Shown one piece after another: positions 1 through 9,121 of a stretch of DNA of 9,554 bases. The translations under genes were made by a program, and so were the position numbers. Origin of the DNA: an uncultured Bacteroidales bacterium (GTDB lineage: Bacteria; Bacteroidota; Bacteroidia; Bacteroidales; Bacteroidaceae). The notes beneath the pieces were generated by a model. That model saw only the letters and a program-made list of their open reading frames with translations. It did no database searches and was not told the DNA's origin. Each line of letters starts with the position of its first letter. Within the stretch, counting starts at the first letter, position 1. The DNA lies in assembly GCA_937901185.1 (NCBI GenBank), contig CALCHR010000179.1, positions 1-9,554 on the forward strand, read 5' to 3'.

Positions 1-627
1 CACGACATTATTCAGACGGTGCAGTTTGGCAATCCTGAAGGTCTTTGCGCGTTCTGCCGCGGTATTCAGGCGGGCTCACCCGTTGACGCTTTCGTTTCTC
101 CCGAGCCTTGGGCTATGCCCGGTTATGTGTCCATCCTGCTGTGGAAGACCGGTATGTTCAATACCCAATTTGGTCTTTTGAATCAGTGGATGGAGAAACT
201 GGGACAGGAAACAGTCCGGTGGCTGAGTAACGATGTGTCTGCCTTTATTTGCTGTACTGTCGTGAATCTCTGGCTGGCACTGCCTTTTATGATTATGATC
301 ATGGATGGTGCTATGCAGTCCATCGACCGCAGCTACTTTGAAAGTGCCATTCTGGACGGTGCCACATGGTTGGACCGCACCCGGTATATCACGATTCCTG
401 CTATCACACCCATCATTTCTCCTGCAGTCATTATTACGGTCTTTACAACATTCAAGCAGTTCGATGTGGTGTATCTGCTGACCCAGCAGGCAGGTGCTAA
501 GACAGGCTCCGGATTCCATACCATCCTGACCTACGCATATGAAAACGCGTTTATCACCAATAACTACGGTTATTCTTCTGCCATTTCCATTATTATTTTC
601 ATCCTGCTGCTCATTTTCTCTGCCAAG

Positions 628-630
<3 letters not shown>
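1..630 (+). CDS. Sugar ABC transporter permease, MalF/UgpA type (partial, both ends lost)
   Basis: This is the C-terminal part of an inner-membrane permease subunit of a carbohydrate ABC importer. Frame 1 is open from the first base, so the true start lies upstream; the GTG at 19 is only an internal codon. The membrane-component signature that docks the ATPase is clear at about 340-410: ESAILDGA, then nine residues, then I-x-IP (the EAA-G-I-P motif). Hydrophobic segments lie near 235-300 (cytoplasmic-facing core), 415-460 and 565-625, and the last corresponds to the usual final helix of the family. The gene does not stop: within about ten residues of the expected C terminus it runs into S-adenosylhomocysteinase. 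Base composition is lower in G+C than downstream (20 of 60 bases at 541-600 against 37 of 60 at 841-900). This transporter class is much commoner in Bacillota and Actinomycetota than in Bacteroidota, so the segment probably comes from another organism. The substrate cannot be told. Confidence 0.85.
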
Positions 631-1431
<801 letters not shown>

Positions 1432-1440
1432 TCAGGCAGC

Positions 1441-1485
1441 GCCTCTCTTTGCTCCGCGATGGCGGTGAAGAGAGGCTTTGCTTTT
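1441..1485 (+). terminator. Rho-independent terminator after ahcY
   Basis: A perfect 9-base stem, GCCTCTCTT (1441-1449) with AAGAGAGGC (1468-1476), has an inner CCGC/GCGG helix around a GATG loop and is followed by TTTGCTTTT. It ends the ahcY transcript. An ATG at 1459 inside this hairpin is in frame with the next gene but is not a believable start. Confidence 0.85.
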
Positions 1486-1509
1486 CATAAGTTACAGCAA
1501 AAAAATATC

Positions 1510-4107
1510 ATGACGACTCCAACCTCCCCACTTGATGCCGCACCCCAAAAAGGCGGCTTCCTTTCCCTTCTTAAGAAAATTCTGCCCGACGCCCTCGTGG
1601 TGCTCTTCTTCCTGGCCATCAGCGCCGCCTACTTTGTGACCCCCTTGAGTCAGAACCTTGAACTCGGCGGCCACGATAGCGATGCCTCTATCGGACTGGG
1701 TCAGGAACAGAAACTCTACATGGAGCGCACGGGCGAAGTGTCGCGCTGGATAGGCTCCGTATTTAGCGGCATGCCCACCTATCAAATCTCGCCCTCCTAC
1801 GAACCCATCCGCATGCTCGGAGAAGTGGCCAAGGTTTACGGACTGGGCACCAGCGGCGTGCTGAGCTACGTGTTCCTCTACCTGCTGGGCTTCTACGTGC
1901 TGATGCGCACCTTCAAAATCAAACCCTGGCTCTCCGCTTTGGGCGCCGTGGCTTGGGCCTTCTCCTCCTACTTCTTTATCATCATCGCCGCAGGCCACAT
2001 CTGGAAAGTGATGACGCTGGCATTTATCCCGCCCACTATTGCCGGCCTCGTGCTCTGCTACCGCGGAAAACTCTTGTGGGGCGGCGCGCTCACAGCCCTC
2101 TTTACAGGATTTCAAATCCACTCCAACCACGTGCAGATGAGCTACTACTTCCTCTTCGTGATGGCCTTCATCGTGCTGGCATATCTGGTGGAGGCGCTCA
2201 TCAAGCGCGAGGGACTGCTGCGCTTTGCAAAAGCCACCGGCACAGTGGTGTTGGCGGGCTTGCTCGGCTTGGCTGTGAACCTGCCCAATCTCTACCACAC
2301 CTACGAGTACTCCAAAGAATCCATGCGCGGTAAGGGCGAACTCACACCACCCGCTTCGGCGCAACAACAACAGACCGACGGCGGACTGGAACGCGACTAT
2401 ATCACCAACTGGAGCTACGGCATCGACGAAACTCTTACCTTGCTGATTCCCAACTTTAAGGGCGGCGGCTCAGGTATGGTGACAGAAATTCCGAACATCG
2501 ACCGGCACGAAGCTTATCCGCAGTTCTATCAATGTGCCATCAATGCGCAGGGCGCCATGGGTCAGGCCGGTGTGCAAGGTCCTTTGCCCGGGCTCGACCA
2601 ATACTGGGGCGACCAACCCTTTACTGTCGGACCGGTCTATGTGGGCGCCTTCATCTGCTTCCTCTTTGTGCTCGGCCTTTTCTATGTGCGCGGCCCGCTC
2701 AAATGGGGCTTGCTCGCTGCCACACTCCTCTCGCTGCTCTTTGCGTGGGGTCGCAACCTGATGCCCGTGACAGACTTCTTCATCGACTATCTGCCGATGT
2801 ATAATAAGTTCCGCACCGTCTCTTCCGCCCTTGTGATGGCCGAGTTCACCATCCCCTTCCTGGCGATGCTCTGCCTGGCCGAGATAGTGCGCCGCCCTGC
2901 CGTGTTGGGCGAGCGCCGCATCGGCTTGCTCGTAGCCTTCCTGCTGACAGGCGGAGTGAGTTTGCTCTTCGCCGTCTTCCCTGCTGCGGCAGGCGATTGC
3001 CTCTCGGCGAATGAAGTGCAAGCCATGAATCGCCTCGCCACAGTGCTCCCGCCCGACTTTATAGCCGCCTATACCGACAGCGTGAGCGCCATTCGCCACA
3101 GCATACTCTCGGCCGACGCCTGGCGCTCGTTCTGGATTATCCTGGCAGGCGTGGTGTTGCTCTGGTGCTACGGTCGCGGTTATCTCAAAGGCTGGTTGCT
3201 CTGCGTCATCCTCTTGGCGGTGACGCTCGGTGAGATGTGGAACATCAACCGCCGCTACCTGAACGACGAAAACTTCAGCGACCCGATTCAGCGCCGCGAG
3301 CAGTTGCAAAAAACACCTGCCGACGAGCAGATTTTGCAAGACCCCGACCCCCACTATCGCGTCTTCAACCTCGGAGGAGGCAATCCCTTCAACGAAAACA
3401 ATACCAGCTACTGGCACAAGAGCATCGGCGGTTACCATGCAGCCAAGCTCCATCGCTACCAAGACCTCATTGAGCACCGCATCACCCCCGAATACTACGC
3501 CATGGTGCAACACCTGGCCGTAGCCGAAGGTAACATGGAATCCATCGCCGGCGACTCCATCATGCCTGTGCTCAATATGCTCAATATGAAGTATCTCATT
3601 CTCGGACAAGGCATGCAGGCTCAAGCCTTCCTTAACCCCCACGCCAATGGCAATGGCTGGTTTGTGGAGAAACTCAGCTATGTGAAAAACGCCGACGAGG
3701 AAATGGCCGCACTCGCTACCCTCGACACCAAGCGTGAGGCCGTGGCCGACGAGCGCTTCAAGGCGCAACTTGACGAAGGCGCAATGGGTAGCGGCACTGT
3801 GGTGCTGACAAAATATGAACCCAATGAGCTGCACTACGATGTGGAGAGCGCTCAAGGCGGCCTGCTGGTGTTCTCAGAAATCTACTATCCCGGATGGACC
3901 GCCACTGTCGACGGACAAGAAGTGGAATTGGGCCGTGTCAACTATGTGCTGCGTGCGATGCGAATGCCCGCCGGCAAGCACAAAGTGGTGCTCGAGTTTC
4001 GCCCGCAGAGCGTAACGACCACCAACGCCGTGGCCTACGGCGCTCTGGTGCTCATCCTCGCCCTCTTCGGCTTTGCCCTCTATCGCGGCCTGCGCAAGAA
4101 GGCATAA
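1510..4107 (+). CDS. YfhO-family polytopic membrane protein (GT-C-like)
   Basis: This 865-residue protein belongs to the YfhO family. Members resemble GT-C glycosyltransferases that use lipid-linked sugars; B. subtilis YfhO takes part in lipoteichoic acid glycosylation, but the role of Bacteroidota members is not established. One hydrophobic segment lies near residues 25-44. It is followed by an acidic outer loop (HDSD, 55-58) and the family motif FSGMPTYQI (85-93). Further membrane segments lie at about 115-133, 140-160, 164-184, 188-203, 208-230, 243-262, 372-393, 397-414, 436-460, 470-492 and 538-575. Then comes a large soluble domain with YWHKSIGGYHAAKLHRYQ (634-651) and a C-terminal beta-rich part with YYPGWTATVDG (792-802), before a last helix (840-858) and RKKA tail. 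I chose ATG 1510 because the in-frame ATG at 1459 lies inside the ahcY terminator and would put 17 polar residues ahead; the start here follows an A-rich leader, as is common in Bacteroidota. The gene sits between two terminators and is probably transcribed alone. The exact acceptor and donor are unknown. Confidence 0.88.
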   Translation: MTTPTSPLDAAPQKGGFLSLLKKILPDALVVLFFLAISAAYFVTPLSQNLELGGHDSDASIGLGQEQKLYMERTGEVSRWIGSVFSGMPTYQISPSYEPIRMLGEVAKVYGLGTSGVLSYVFLYLLGFYVLMRTFKIKPWLSALGAVAWAFSSYFFIIIAAGHIWKVMTLAFIPPTIAGLVLCYRGKLLWGGALTALFTGFQIHSNHVQMSYYFLFVMAFIVLAYLVEALIKREGLLRFAKATGTVVLAGLLGLAVNLPNLYHTYEYSKESMRGKGELTPPASAQQQQTDGGLERDYITNWSYGIDETLTLLIPNFKGGGSGMVTEIPNIDRHEAYPQFYQCAINAQGAMGQAGVQGPLPGLDQYWGDQPFTVGPVYVGAFICFLFVLGLFYVRGPLKWGLLAATLLSLLFAWGRNLMPVTDFFIDYLPMYNKFRTVSSALVMAEFTIPFLAMLCLAEIVRRPAVLGERRIGLLVAFLLTGGVSLLFAVFPAAAGDCLSANEVQAMNRLATVLPPDFIAAYTDSVSAIRHSILSADAWRSFWIILAGVVLLWCYGRGYLKGWLLCVILLAVTLGEMWNINRRYLNDENFSDPIQRREQLQKTPADEQILQDPDPHYRVFNLGGGNPFNENNTSYWHKSIGGYHAAKLHRYQDLIEHRITPEYYAMVQHLAVAEGNMESIAGDSIMPVLNMLNMKYLILGQGMQAQAFLNPHANGNGWFVEKLSYVKNADEEMAALATLDTKREAVADERFKAQLDEGAMGSGTVVLTKYEPNELHYDVESAQGGLLVFSEIYYPGWTATVDGQEVELGRVNYVLRAMRMPAGKHKVVLEFRPQSVTTTNAVAYGALVLILALFGFALYRGLRKKA

Positions 4108-4126
4108 GTCCAAAATCATCCCCAAC

Positions 4127-4166
4127 AAAAAGGGCTGCATGGAACTATCCGTGCAGCCCTTTTTGT
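4127..4166 (+). terminator. Rho-independent terminator after the YfhO-family gene (possibly bidirectional)
   Basis: A perfect 13-base inverted repeat, AAAAAGGGCTGCA (4127-4139) and TGCAGCCCTTTTT (4152-4164), surrounds a 12-base loop. It begins 19 bases after the stop codon. The T-run on the + strand ends the upstream transcript; the A-run on the left arm could serve the opposite strand, although no minus-strand gene is seen here. Confidence 0.92.
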
Positions 4167-4211
4167 GGCCTTTGTAATCACTTGAAAATCAAGGGTCATT
4201 TTCGGGCATTT

Positions 4212-4303
4212 CTTAGTAAACTTCTAGGGAAAACTCGGAGTTTACTAAGAAAAACTAGAAGTTTACTAAGTTTTCCTAGAAAGCTACTAAGAAAAACGAG
4301 GTG
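4212..4303 (+). repeat. Degenerate 21-base direct repeats with a perfect 16-base inverted repeat
   Basis: Four degenerate units with an exact 21-base step cover 4220-4240, 4241-4261, 4262-4282 and 4283-4303. The typical unit is TTTACTAAG followed by AAAAACTAGAAG. The core (T/C)TACTAAG recurs at 4242, 4263 and 4284. In addition CTTAGTAAACTTCTAG (4212-4227) is the exact reverse complement of CTAGAAGTTTACTAAG (4255-4270), with 27 bases between them, so the block can form a hairpin or cruciform. A 21-base step is two helical turns, which suits cooperative binding of a protein on one face of the DNA, but the block could equally be a dispersed intergenic repeat of this genome. No gene is seen in it. 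It lies about 170 bases upstream of nqrA. Confidence 0.7.
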
Positions 4304-4357
4304 ATGTAGGGGTAAAAACAAGTAGCCTTTTGCCGTCCGGAAAACAAGAAAAATTCT

Positions 4358-4386
4358 CCCCGAAAAGGGTTTTCGGGGCTTTATTT
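4358..4386 (+). terminator. Terminator-like hairpin in the nqrA upstream region
   Basis: A perfect 9-base stem, CCCCGAAAA (4358-4366) with TTTTCGGGG (4370-4378), closes a GGG loop and is followed by CTTTATTT. It could be a second stop for readthrough from upstream, the end of a small transcript arising in 4165-4350, or a protein site. No gene is visible between 4165 and 4357 to explain it. Confidence 0.55.
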
Positions 4387-4441
4387 AGGGAATTTTTACA
4401 AGTTTTCCTATGCCAAGGGGCTGCAAGTCGTATCTATTTTA

Positions 4442-4449
4442 TAAATTTG
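4442..4449 (+). promoter_or_regulatory. Probable Bacteroidota-type -7 element for the nqr operon
   Basis: TAAATTTG fits the TAnnTTTG consensus of the Bacteroidota primary sigma factor. It would start transcription near 4455, leaving a leader of about 20 bases before the nqrA ATG at 4474. A clear -33 TTG element is not seen at the expected distance, so the call rests on one half of the promoter and its position after two hairpins and before the operon. Confidence 0.5.
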
Positions 4450-4473
4450 CAGGAAAATATATATTTTTATTAA

Positions 4474-5823
4474 ATGGAACATTTGTATAAGATTAAGAAA
4501 GGACTGAACCTGAACTTAGAGGGTGCAGCCGAACTGACCTTGAGCGAAGCTCCGGCTTCAAAGGTCTATGCGATTGCTCCGTCCGACTTCCACGGCCTTT
4601 CTCCTCGCCTCTTGGTGAAGGAGGGCGACCGCGTGTTAGCCGGAACTCCGTTGTTTGTAGATAAGGCCACCGAGCAGGTGAACGTAGTGTCGCCCGTTAG
4701 TGGTACCGTGCAGGCAATAGAGCGTGGCGAGCGCCGCAAACTGTTGTATGTCCGCATCGCAGCCGATGCTGTACAGGAGTCAAAAACCTTTACCTGCGAC
4801 CTGGAACAGGCCGAAGCTGAGGAAGTGAAGAACGTGTTGCTCGAGTCGGGCCTCTTCGCCTTCTTCCGCCAGCGTCCTTACGACGTAGTAGCCTCTCCGC
4901 TCGACACACCGAAGGCCATCTTCGTATCAGCCTTCAGCAAGATGCCTCTTGCAGCCGACTTCACTTTCGTGGCAGCCGGCCAGGAAGAAGACTTCAAGCT
5001 CGGCGTGAAAGCACTTGCCAAGTTGGCTAAGGTACACGTAGGTATATCTCCCGCACAAATCAACACCGCCATCCTGCCTTTGGCTGAAGCCGAAGTAGGC
5101 GTATTCGACGGTCCCAACCCTGCCGGCAACGTAGGCGTACACATCAACCACGTATCCCCCATCAACAAGGGCGAAGTGGTGTGGACCCTCTCCGCTGAAG
5201 AAACCATATTCGTAGGTCGCCTCATGCGCACCGGAAAGGTAGACCTCACTCGCCGCATCGCCGTGGCCGGTTCACAGGTGAAGCAGCCCGCTTATCTCCA
5301 AGTGATGCTGGGCGCTCCGATGGCCGACATCTTGGCCGGACAGCTCGCCGCAACAGACCACGTGCGCATCATCGACGGTAATCCCTTGGTCGGAAAGAAG
5401 AGCAGCCTCGAAGCATTCCTCGGCGCACACACCACAGAGGTCTGCGTCATCCCCGAAGGTGACGACAAGCACGAACTCTTCGGCTGGATTGCTCCCCGCT
5501 TCAACGACTTCTCTACCAGCCGCAGCTACTTCTCTTGGCTCTTTGGTAGCTCTAAGAAATACGACTTGGACTGCCGCATCAAAGGTGGCGAGCGCCACAT
5601 GATTATGAGCGCCGAGTACGAGCGTGTGTTCCCCATGGATATTTATCCCAGCTACTTGATTAAAGCCCTTGTGACCGGCGACATCGACCGCCAGGAAGCC
5701 TTGGGAATCTATGAAGTGGCCCCCGAAGACTTTGCCGTAGCAGAATTTATCGACTCTTCTAAGCTCGAGCTGCAACGCATCGTACGCGAGGGATTGGATC
5801 TGCTCAGAAAAGAAAACAGCTAA
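4474..5823 (+). CDS. nqrA: Na+-translocating NADH:quinone reductase subunit A
   Basis: NqrA is the large cytoplasmic-side, non-membrane subunit of the Na+-pumping NADH:quinone oxidoreductase; it carries no redox cofactor of its own and is implicated in quinone binding with NqrB. The protein has 449 residues, close to the 446 of Vibrio cholerae. It opens with the family start YKIKKGLNLNLEGA (5-18). A biotinyl/lipoyl-like barrel follows at about 25-95, with GDRVLAG (51-57) and PVSGTV (74-79). The Rossmann-like middle and SLBB-type C-terminal regions follow, without any long hydrophobic segment. The ATG at 4474 has no Shine-Dalgarno sequence but an AT-rich leader, usual for Bacteroidota. It is first in the operon, and the next gene begins 81 bases after its stop. 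Confidence 0.96.
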   Translation: MEHLYKIKKGLNLNLEGAAELTLSEAPASKVYAIAPSDFHGLSPRLLVKEGDRVLAGTPLFVDKATEQVNVVSPVSGTVQAIERGERRKLLYVRIAADAVQESKTFTCDLEQAEAEEVKNVLLESGLFAFFRQRPYDVVASPLDTPKAIFVSAFSKMPLAADFTFVAAGQEEDFKLGVKALAKLAKVHVGISPAQINTAILPLAEAEVGVFDGPNPAGNVGVHINHVSPINKGEVVWTLSAEETIFVGRLMRTGKVDLTRRIAVAGSQVKQPAYLQVMLGAPMADILAGQLAATDHVRIIDGNPLVGKKSSLEAFLGAHTTEVCVIPEGDDKHELFGWIAPRFNDFSTSRSYFSWLFGSSKKYDLDCRIKGGERHMIMSAEYERVFPMDIYPSYLIKALVTGDIDRQEALGIYEVAPEDFAVAEFIDSSKLELQRIVREGLDLLRKENS

Positions 5824-5861
5824 CCCCATTATCTCAACAGGTAATCTTTAATAAAGAACTT

Positions 5862-5880
5862 CCCGCTCACCGGCGGGTTT
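5862..5880 (+). other. Small stem-loop in the nqrA-nqrB gap
   Basis: CCCGC (5862-5866) can pair with GCGGG (5873-5877) around a six-base loop, followed by TTT only. The gap of 81 bases is the largest inside the operon (the others are 12-30). The stem is short and the T-run weak, so it may be a processing or partial-attenuation site, or chance. Confidence 0.35.
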
Positions 5881-5904
5881 CAAAACAAATTCAAATATCA
5901 GAAT

Positions 5905-7065
<1,161 letters not shown>

Positions 7066-7083
7066 CTTTTAACCATTACGAAT

Positions 7084-7791
7084 ATGAATACGAATAGCAA
7101 TTCCTATACAATAGCTTATGCTTCGGTGATGGTGGTTGTCGTAGCATTCCTCTTAGCATTTGTATCCTCAGTGCTCAAGCCCACGCAGGATAAAAATGTG
7201 GAGCTGGACAAGAAAAAGCAAATCCTCGCCGCGCTCAACATCCGCGACTTGAAAGACGCAGCCGCCGTCGAAGAAAAATACAATGAAGTAGTCGTAGCCG
7301 ACATGGTGATCGACGCTGAAGGACAAGTTCAGAAAGACGGAGCCAACAAAGACCAAGACGGTTTCAAGGTGGAGAACAAAGAAATCACCGCTACCAACAT
7401 GCCGCTCTACCTTTGCAAGGTTGATGGTGTAACCAAGTACGTGGTTCCCGTATCGGGCCGCGGTCTCTGGGGTGGTCTCTGGGGCTACTTGGCCATCAAT
7501 GAAGACTGCGCCACAGTTTACGGTGCATACTTCTCTCATGAGTCAGAAACAGCAGGTCTTGGTTCGCCCATTGCAGAGCAAAAGTTCCAGGATCAATTCT
7601 GTGGCAAGCAACTCTTCGCAGACACTGCCGCTACTCAAGTGGCTCTTACCATTGTGAAGAAAGGCCAAGTGAAAGACGCAGCTACTGAGGTAGATGGTCT
7701 TACAGGCGCAACGCTCACCACCAAAGGCGCTGCCGCGATGGTGACTGATGGCTTGCAGAAATATATTAACTTCTTTAACGCAAACAAATAA
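7084..7791 (+). CDS. nqrC: Na+-translocating NADH:quinone reductase subunit C
   Basis: NqrC is a single-helix membrane subunit with a periplasmic FMN-binding domain that carries the second covalent FMN and relays electrons between the NqrD/E iron centre and NqrB. The protein has 235 residues. The only membrane segment is near residues 10-30. The soluble domain contains GRGLWGGLWGY (125-135), HESETAGLG (152-160) and the flavinylation motif D204-G-L-T-G-A-T210, a complete match to Dxx(S/T)GAT, so Thr210 is the expected FMN attachment site. It is in line with nqrB and nqrD at gaps of 18 and 12 bases, consistent with one transcript. It has no Shine-Dalgarno sequence. Its C-terminal end QKYINFFNANK is somewhat short, but nothing essential is missing. 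Confidence 0.97.
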   Translation: MNTNSNSYTIAYASVMVVVVAFLLAFVSSVLKPTQDKNVELDKKKQILAALNIRDLKDAAAVEEKYNEVVVADMVIDAEGQVQKDGANKDQDGFKVENKEITATNMPLYLCKVDGVTKYVVPVSGRGLWGGLWGYLAINEDCATVYGAYFSHESETAGLGSPIAEQKFQDQFCGKQLFADTAATQVALTIVKKGQVKDAATEVDGLTGATLTTKGAAAMVTDGLQKYINFFNANK

Positions 7792-7803
7792 TCGGCTGAT
7801 ATT

Positions 7804-8445
7804 ATGAGCAAGTTATTTTCAAAAGAGAATCAGGCGGTTTTTACAAACCCTCTTAACTTAGATAACCCTGTTACCGTACAGGTGTTGGGTATCTGTTCTG
7901 CGTTGGCCGTTACTGCGCAGTTGGAGCCCGCCATCGTGATGGGCTTGTCCGTAACAGTGATTACAGCTTTCGCCAATGTGATTATCTCATTGTTGCGTAA
8001 GACTGTGCCCAACCGTATTCGTATCATCGTGCAGCTCGTAGTTGTTGCCACCCTCGTAACCCTCGTTAGCCAGGTGCTCAAAGCCTTTGCTTACGATGTC
8101 AGCGTTCAGCTCTCAGTTTACGTAGGTTTGATTATCACCAACTGTATCCTCATGGGTCGTCTCGAGGCTTTCGCCATGCAGAATGGTCCTTGGGAGTCGT
8201 TCCTCGATGGTGTGGGCAGCGGTTTGGGTTATGCCTGGATTTTGGTAGCTGTTGGTTTCGTACGCGAGTTGTTTGGTGCCGGCACATTGCTCGGCATGCG
8301 CATCATCCCCGAGAGCATGTATGTAGAAAATGGTGGCTGGTACGTAAACAACGGTATGATGACCATGCCCGCTATGGCTCTTATCTTGGGTGGTTGTATT
8401 ATCTGGGCTCACCGTGCCTACAATGACCGTAAGCAAAACAAGTAG
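7804..8445 (+). CDS. nqrD: Na+-translocating NADH:quinone reductase subunit D
   Basis: NqrD is an integral membrane subunit that, with NqrE, holds the intramembrane iron centre (Fe or 2Fe-2S) between the NqrF ferredoxin domain and the FMN of NqrC. The 213 residues are almost all hydrophobic, with about six helices. The two expected ligand cysteines are present: Cys31 in LGICSALAVT and Cys114 in TNCILMGRLEAFAM (V. cholerae numbering 29 and 112). The conserved cytoplasmic pieces KTVPNRIRI and NGPWESFLDGVGSGLGY (126-142) are intact. NqrD and NqrE are related to each other and to RnfE/RnfA; assignment to Nqr rather than Rnf rests on nqrA, nqrC and nqrF in the same operon. A second stop codon directly follows the first. 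Confidence 0.97.
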   Translation: MSKLFSKENQAVFTNPLNLDNPVTVQVLGICSALAVTAQLEPAIVMGLSVTVITAFANVIISLLRKTVPNRIRIIVQLVVVATLVTLVSQVLKAFAYDVSVQLSVYVGLIITNCILMGRLEAFAMQNGPWESFLDGVGSGLGYAWILVAVGFVRELFGAGTLLGMRIIPESMYVENGGWYVNNGMMTMPAMALILGGCIIWAHRAYNDRKQNK

Positions 8446-8475
8446 TAGAACACATTATTATATAATATAGAAATC

Positions 8476-9102
8476 ATGGAACAAATGTTAAGCCTCTTCG
8501 TCCGCTCTATTTTTGTGGACAATATGATATTCGCATTCTTCCTCGGTATGTGTTCTTACCTCGCCGTGTCGAAGACTGTGAAGACCGCTTTCGGACTTGG
8601 AGTAGCAGTTATCTTCGTGCTGCTCATCACCGTTCCGGTAGACTATCTTTTGCAGACCAAGGTGCTCGGTCCCAACTGTTTGATTGAGGGCGTAGACCTT
8701 TCTTTCTTGGCCTTTATCCTTTTCATCGCAGTGATTGCCGGTATGGTGCAGCTCGTTGAGATGGTGGTAGAGCGTTTTTCTCCCTCTCTCTATGCTGCTC
8801 TCGGTATCTTCCTCCCCCTCATCGCTGTAAACTGTGCCATCATGGGAGCTTCGCTCTTCATGCAACAGCGCATCGGCATGGACCCCAATAGCAGCCAGTA
8901 CATTGGTAGCGTGGGCGACGCCGCTGTCTATGCGCTCGGTTCAGGTATCGGCTGGCTCTTGGCCATTGTGGCTTTGGCTGCCATCCGCGAGAAGATGGCC
9001 TACACCGATGTGCCCAAGCCTTTGCAAGGTCTCGGCATCACCTTCATCACTGTAGGATTGATGGCTATGGCCTTTATGTGTTTCTCAGGTCTCAATATTT
9101 AA
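8476..9102 (+). CDS. nqrE: Na+-translocating NADH:quinone reductase subunit E
   Basis: NqrE is the membrane partner of NqrD, of opposite topology, and completes the intramembrane iron site. The 208-residue protein begins MEQMLSLFVRSIFVDNMIFA, a typical start for the family. The ligand cysteines Cys26 (FFLGMCSYLAVS) and Cys120 (IAVNCAIMGASLFM) fall at the same numbers as in the Vibrio protein. About six membrane segments are visible, and the loop RIGMDPNSSQYIGSVGDA is hydrophilic. The gene lies 30 bases after nqrD across an AT-rich gap and 19 bases before nqrF. RnfA is the nearest alternative family; the operon content excludes it here. Confidence 0.97.
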   Translation: MEQMLSLFVRSIFVDNMIFAFFLGMCSYLAVSKTVKTAFGLGVAVIFVLLITVPVDYLLQTKVLGPNCLIEGVDLSFLAFILFIAVIAGMVQLVEMVVERFSPSLYAALGIFLPLIAVNCAIMGASLFMQQRIGMDPNSSQYIGSVGDAAVYALGSGIGWLLAIVALAAIREKMAYTDVPKPLQGLGITFITVGLMAMAFMCFSGLNI

Positions 9103-9103
9103 T

Positions 9104-9113
9104 AAGGAAAGGA
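9104..9113 (+). promoter_or_regulatory. Shine-Dalgarno-like sequence for nqrF
   Basis: AAGGAAAGGA lies eight bases before the nqrF ATG at 9122 and directly after the nqrE stop. It is the clearest purine-rich ribosome site in the window; the other nqr genes have none. It supports the ATG at 9122 as the start. Confidence 0.5.
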
Positions 9114-9121
9114 ATTAAACA

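Noticed and set aside
2470..3855. A 461-codon open frame on the minus strand inside the YfhO-family gene
   Set aside because: It is antisense to a gene with clear family motifs along its length; it is rich in His, Glu and Gly with no recognisable domain. Such frames arise from the C-rich third positions of the real gene.
4212..4303. CRISPR array
   Set aside because: The units adjoin with no spacers, are only 21 bases long and are degenerate, and no cas genes are present.
3894..4304. A 136-codon + strand frame running from the YfhO-family gene into the spacer
   Set aside because: It is out of frame with the YfhO-family gene, crosses its terminator and ends in LLRKTRSLL-like repeats that only reflect the 21-base DNA repeat.
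7804..9121. Recent transfer of nqrD-nqrE suggested by more T-ending codons than in nqrB
   Set aside because: The shift is mild, the operon order is standard, and highly expressed membrane genes often show such drift. There are no mobile-element marks.
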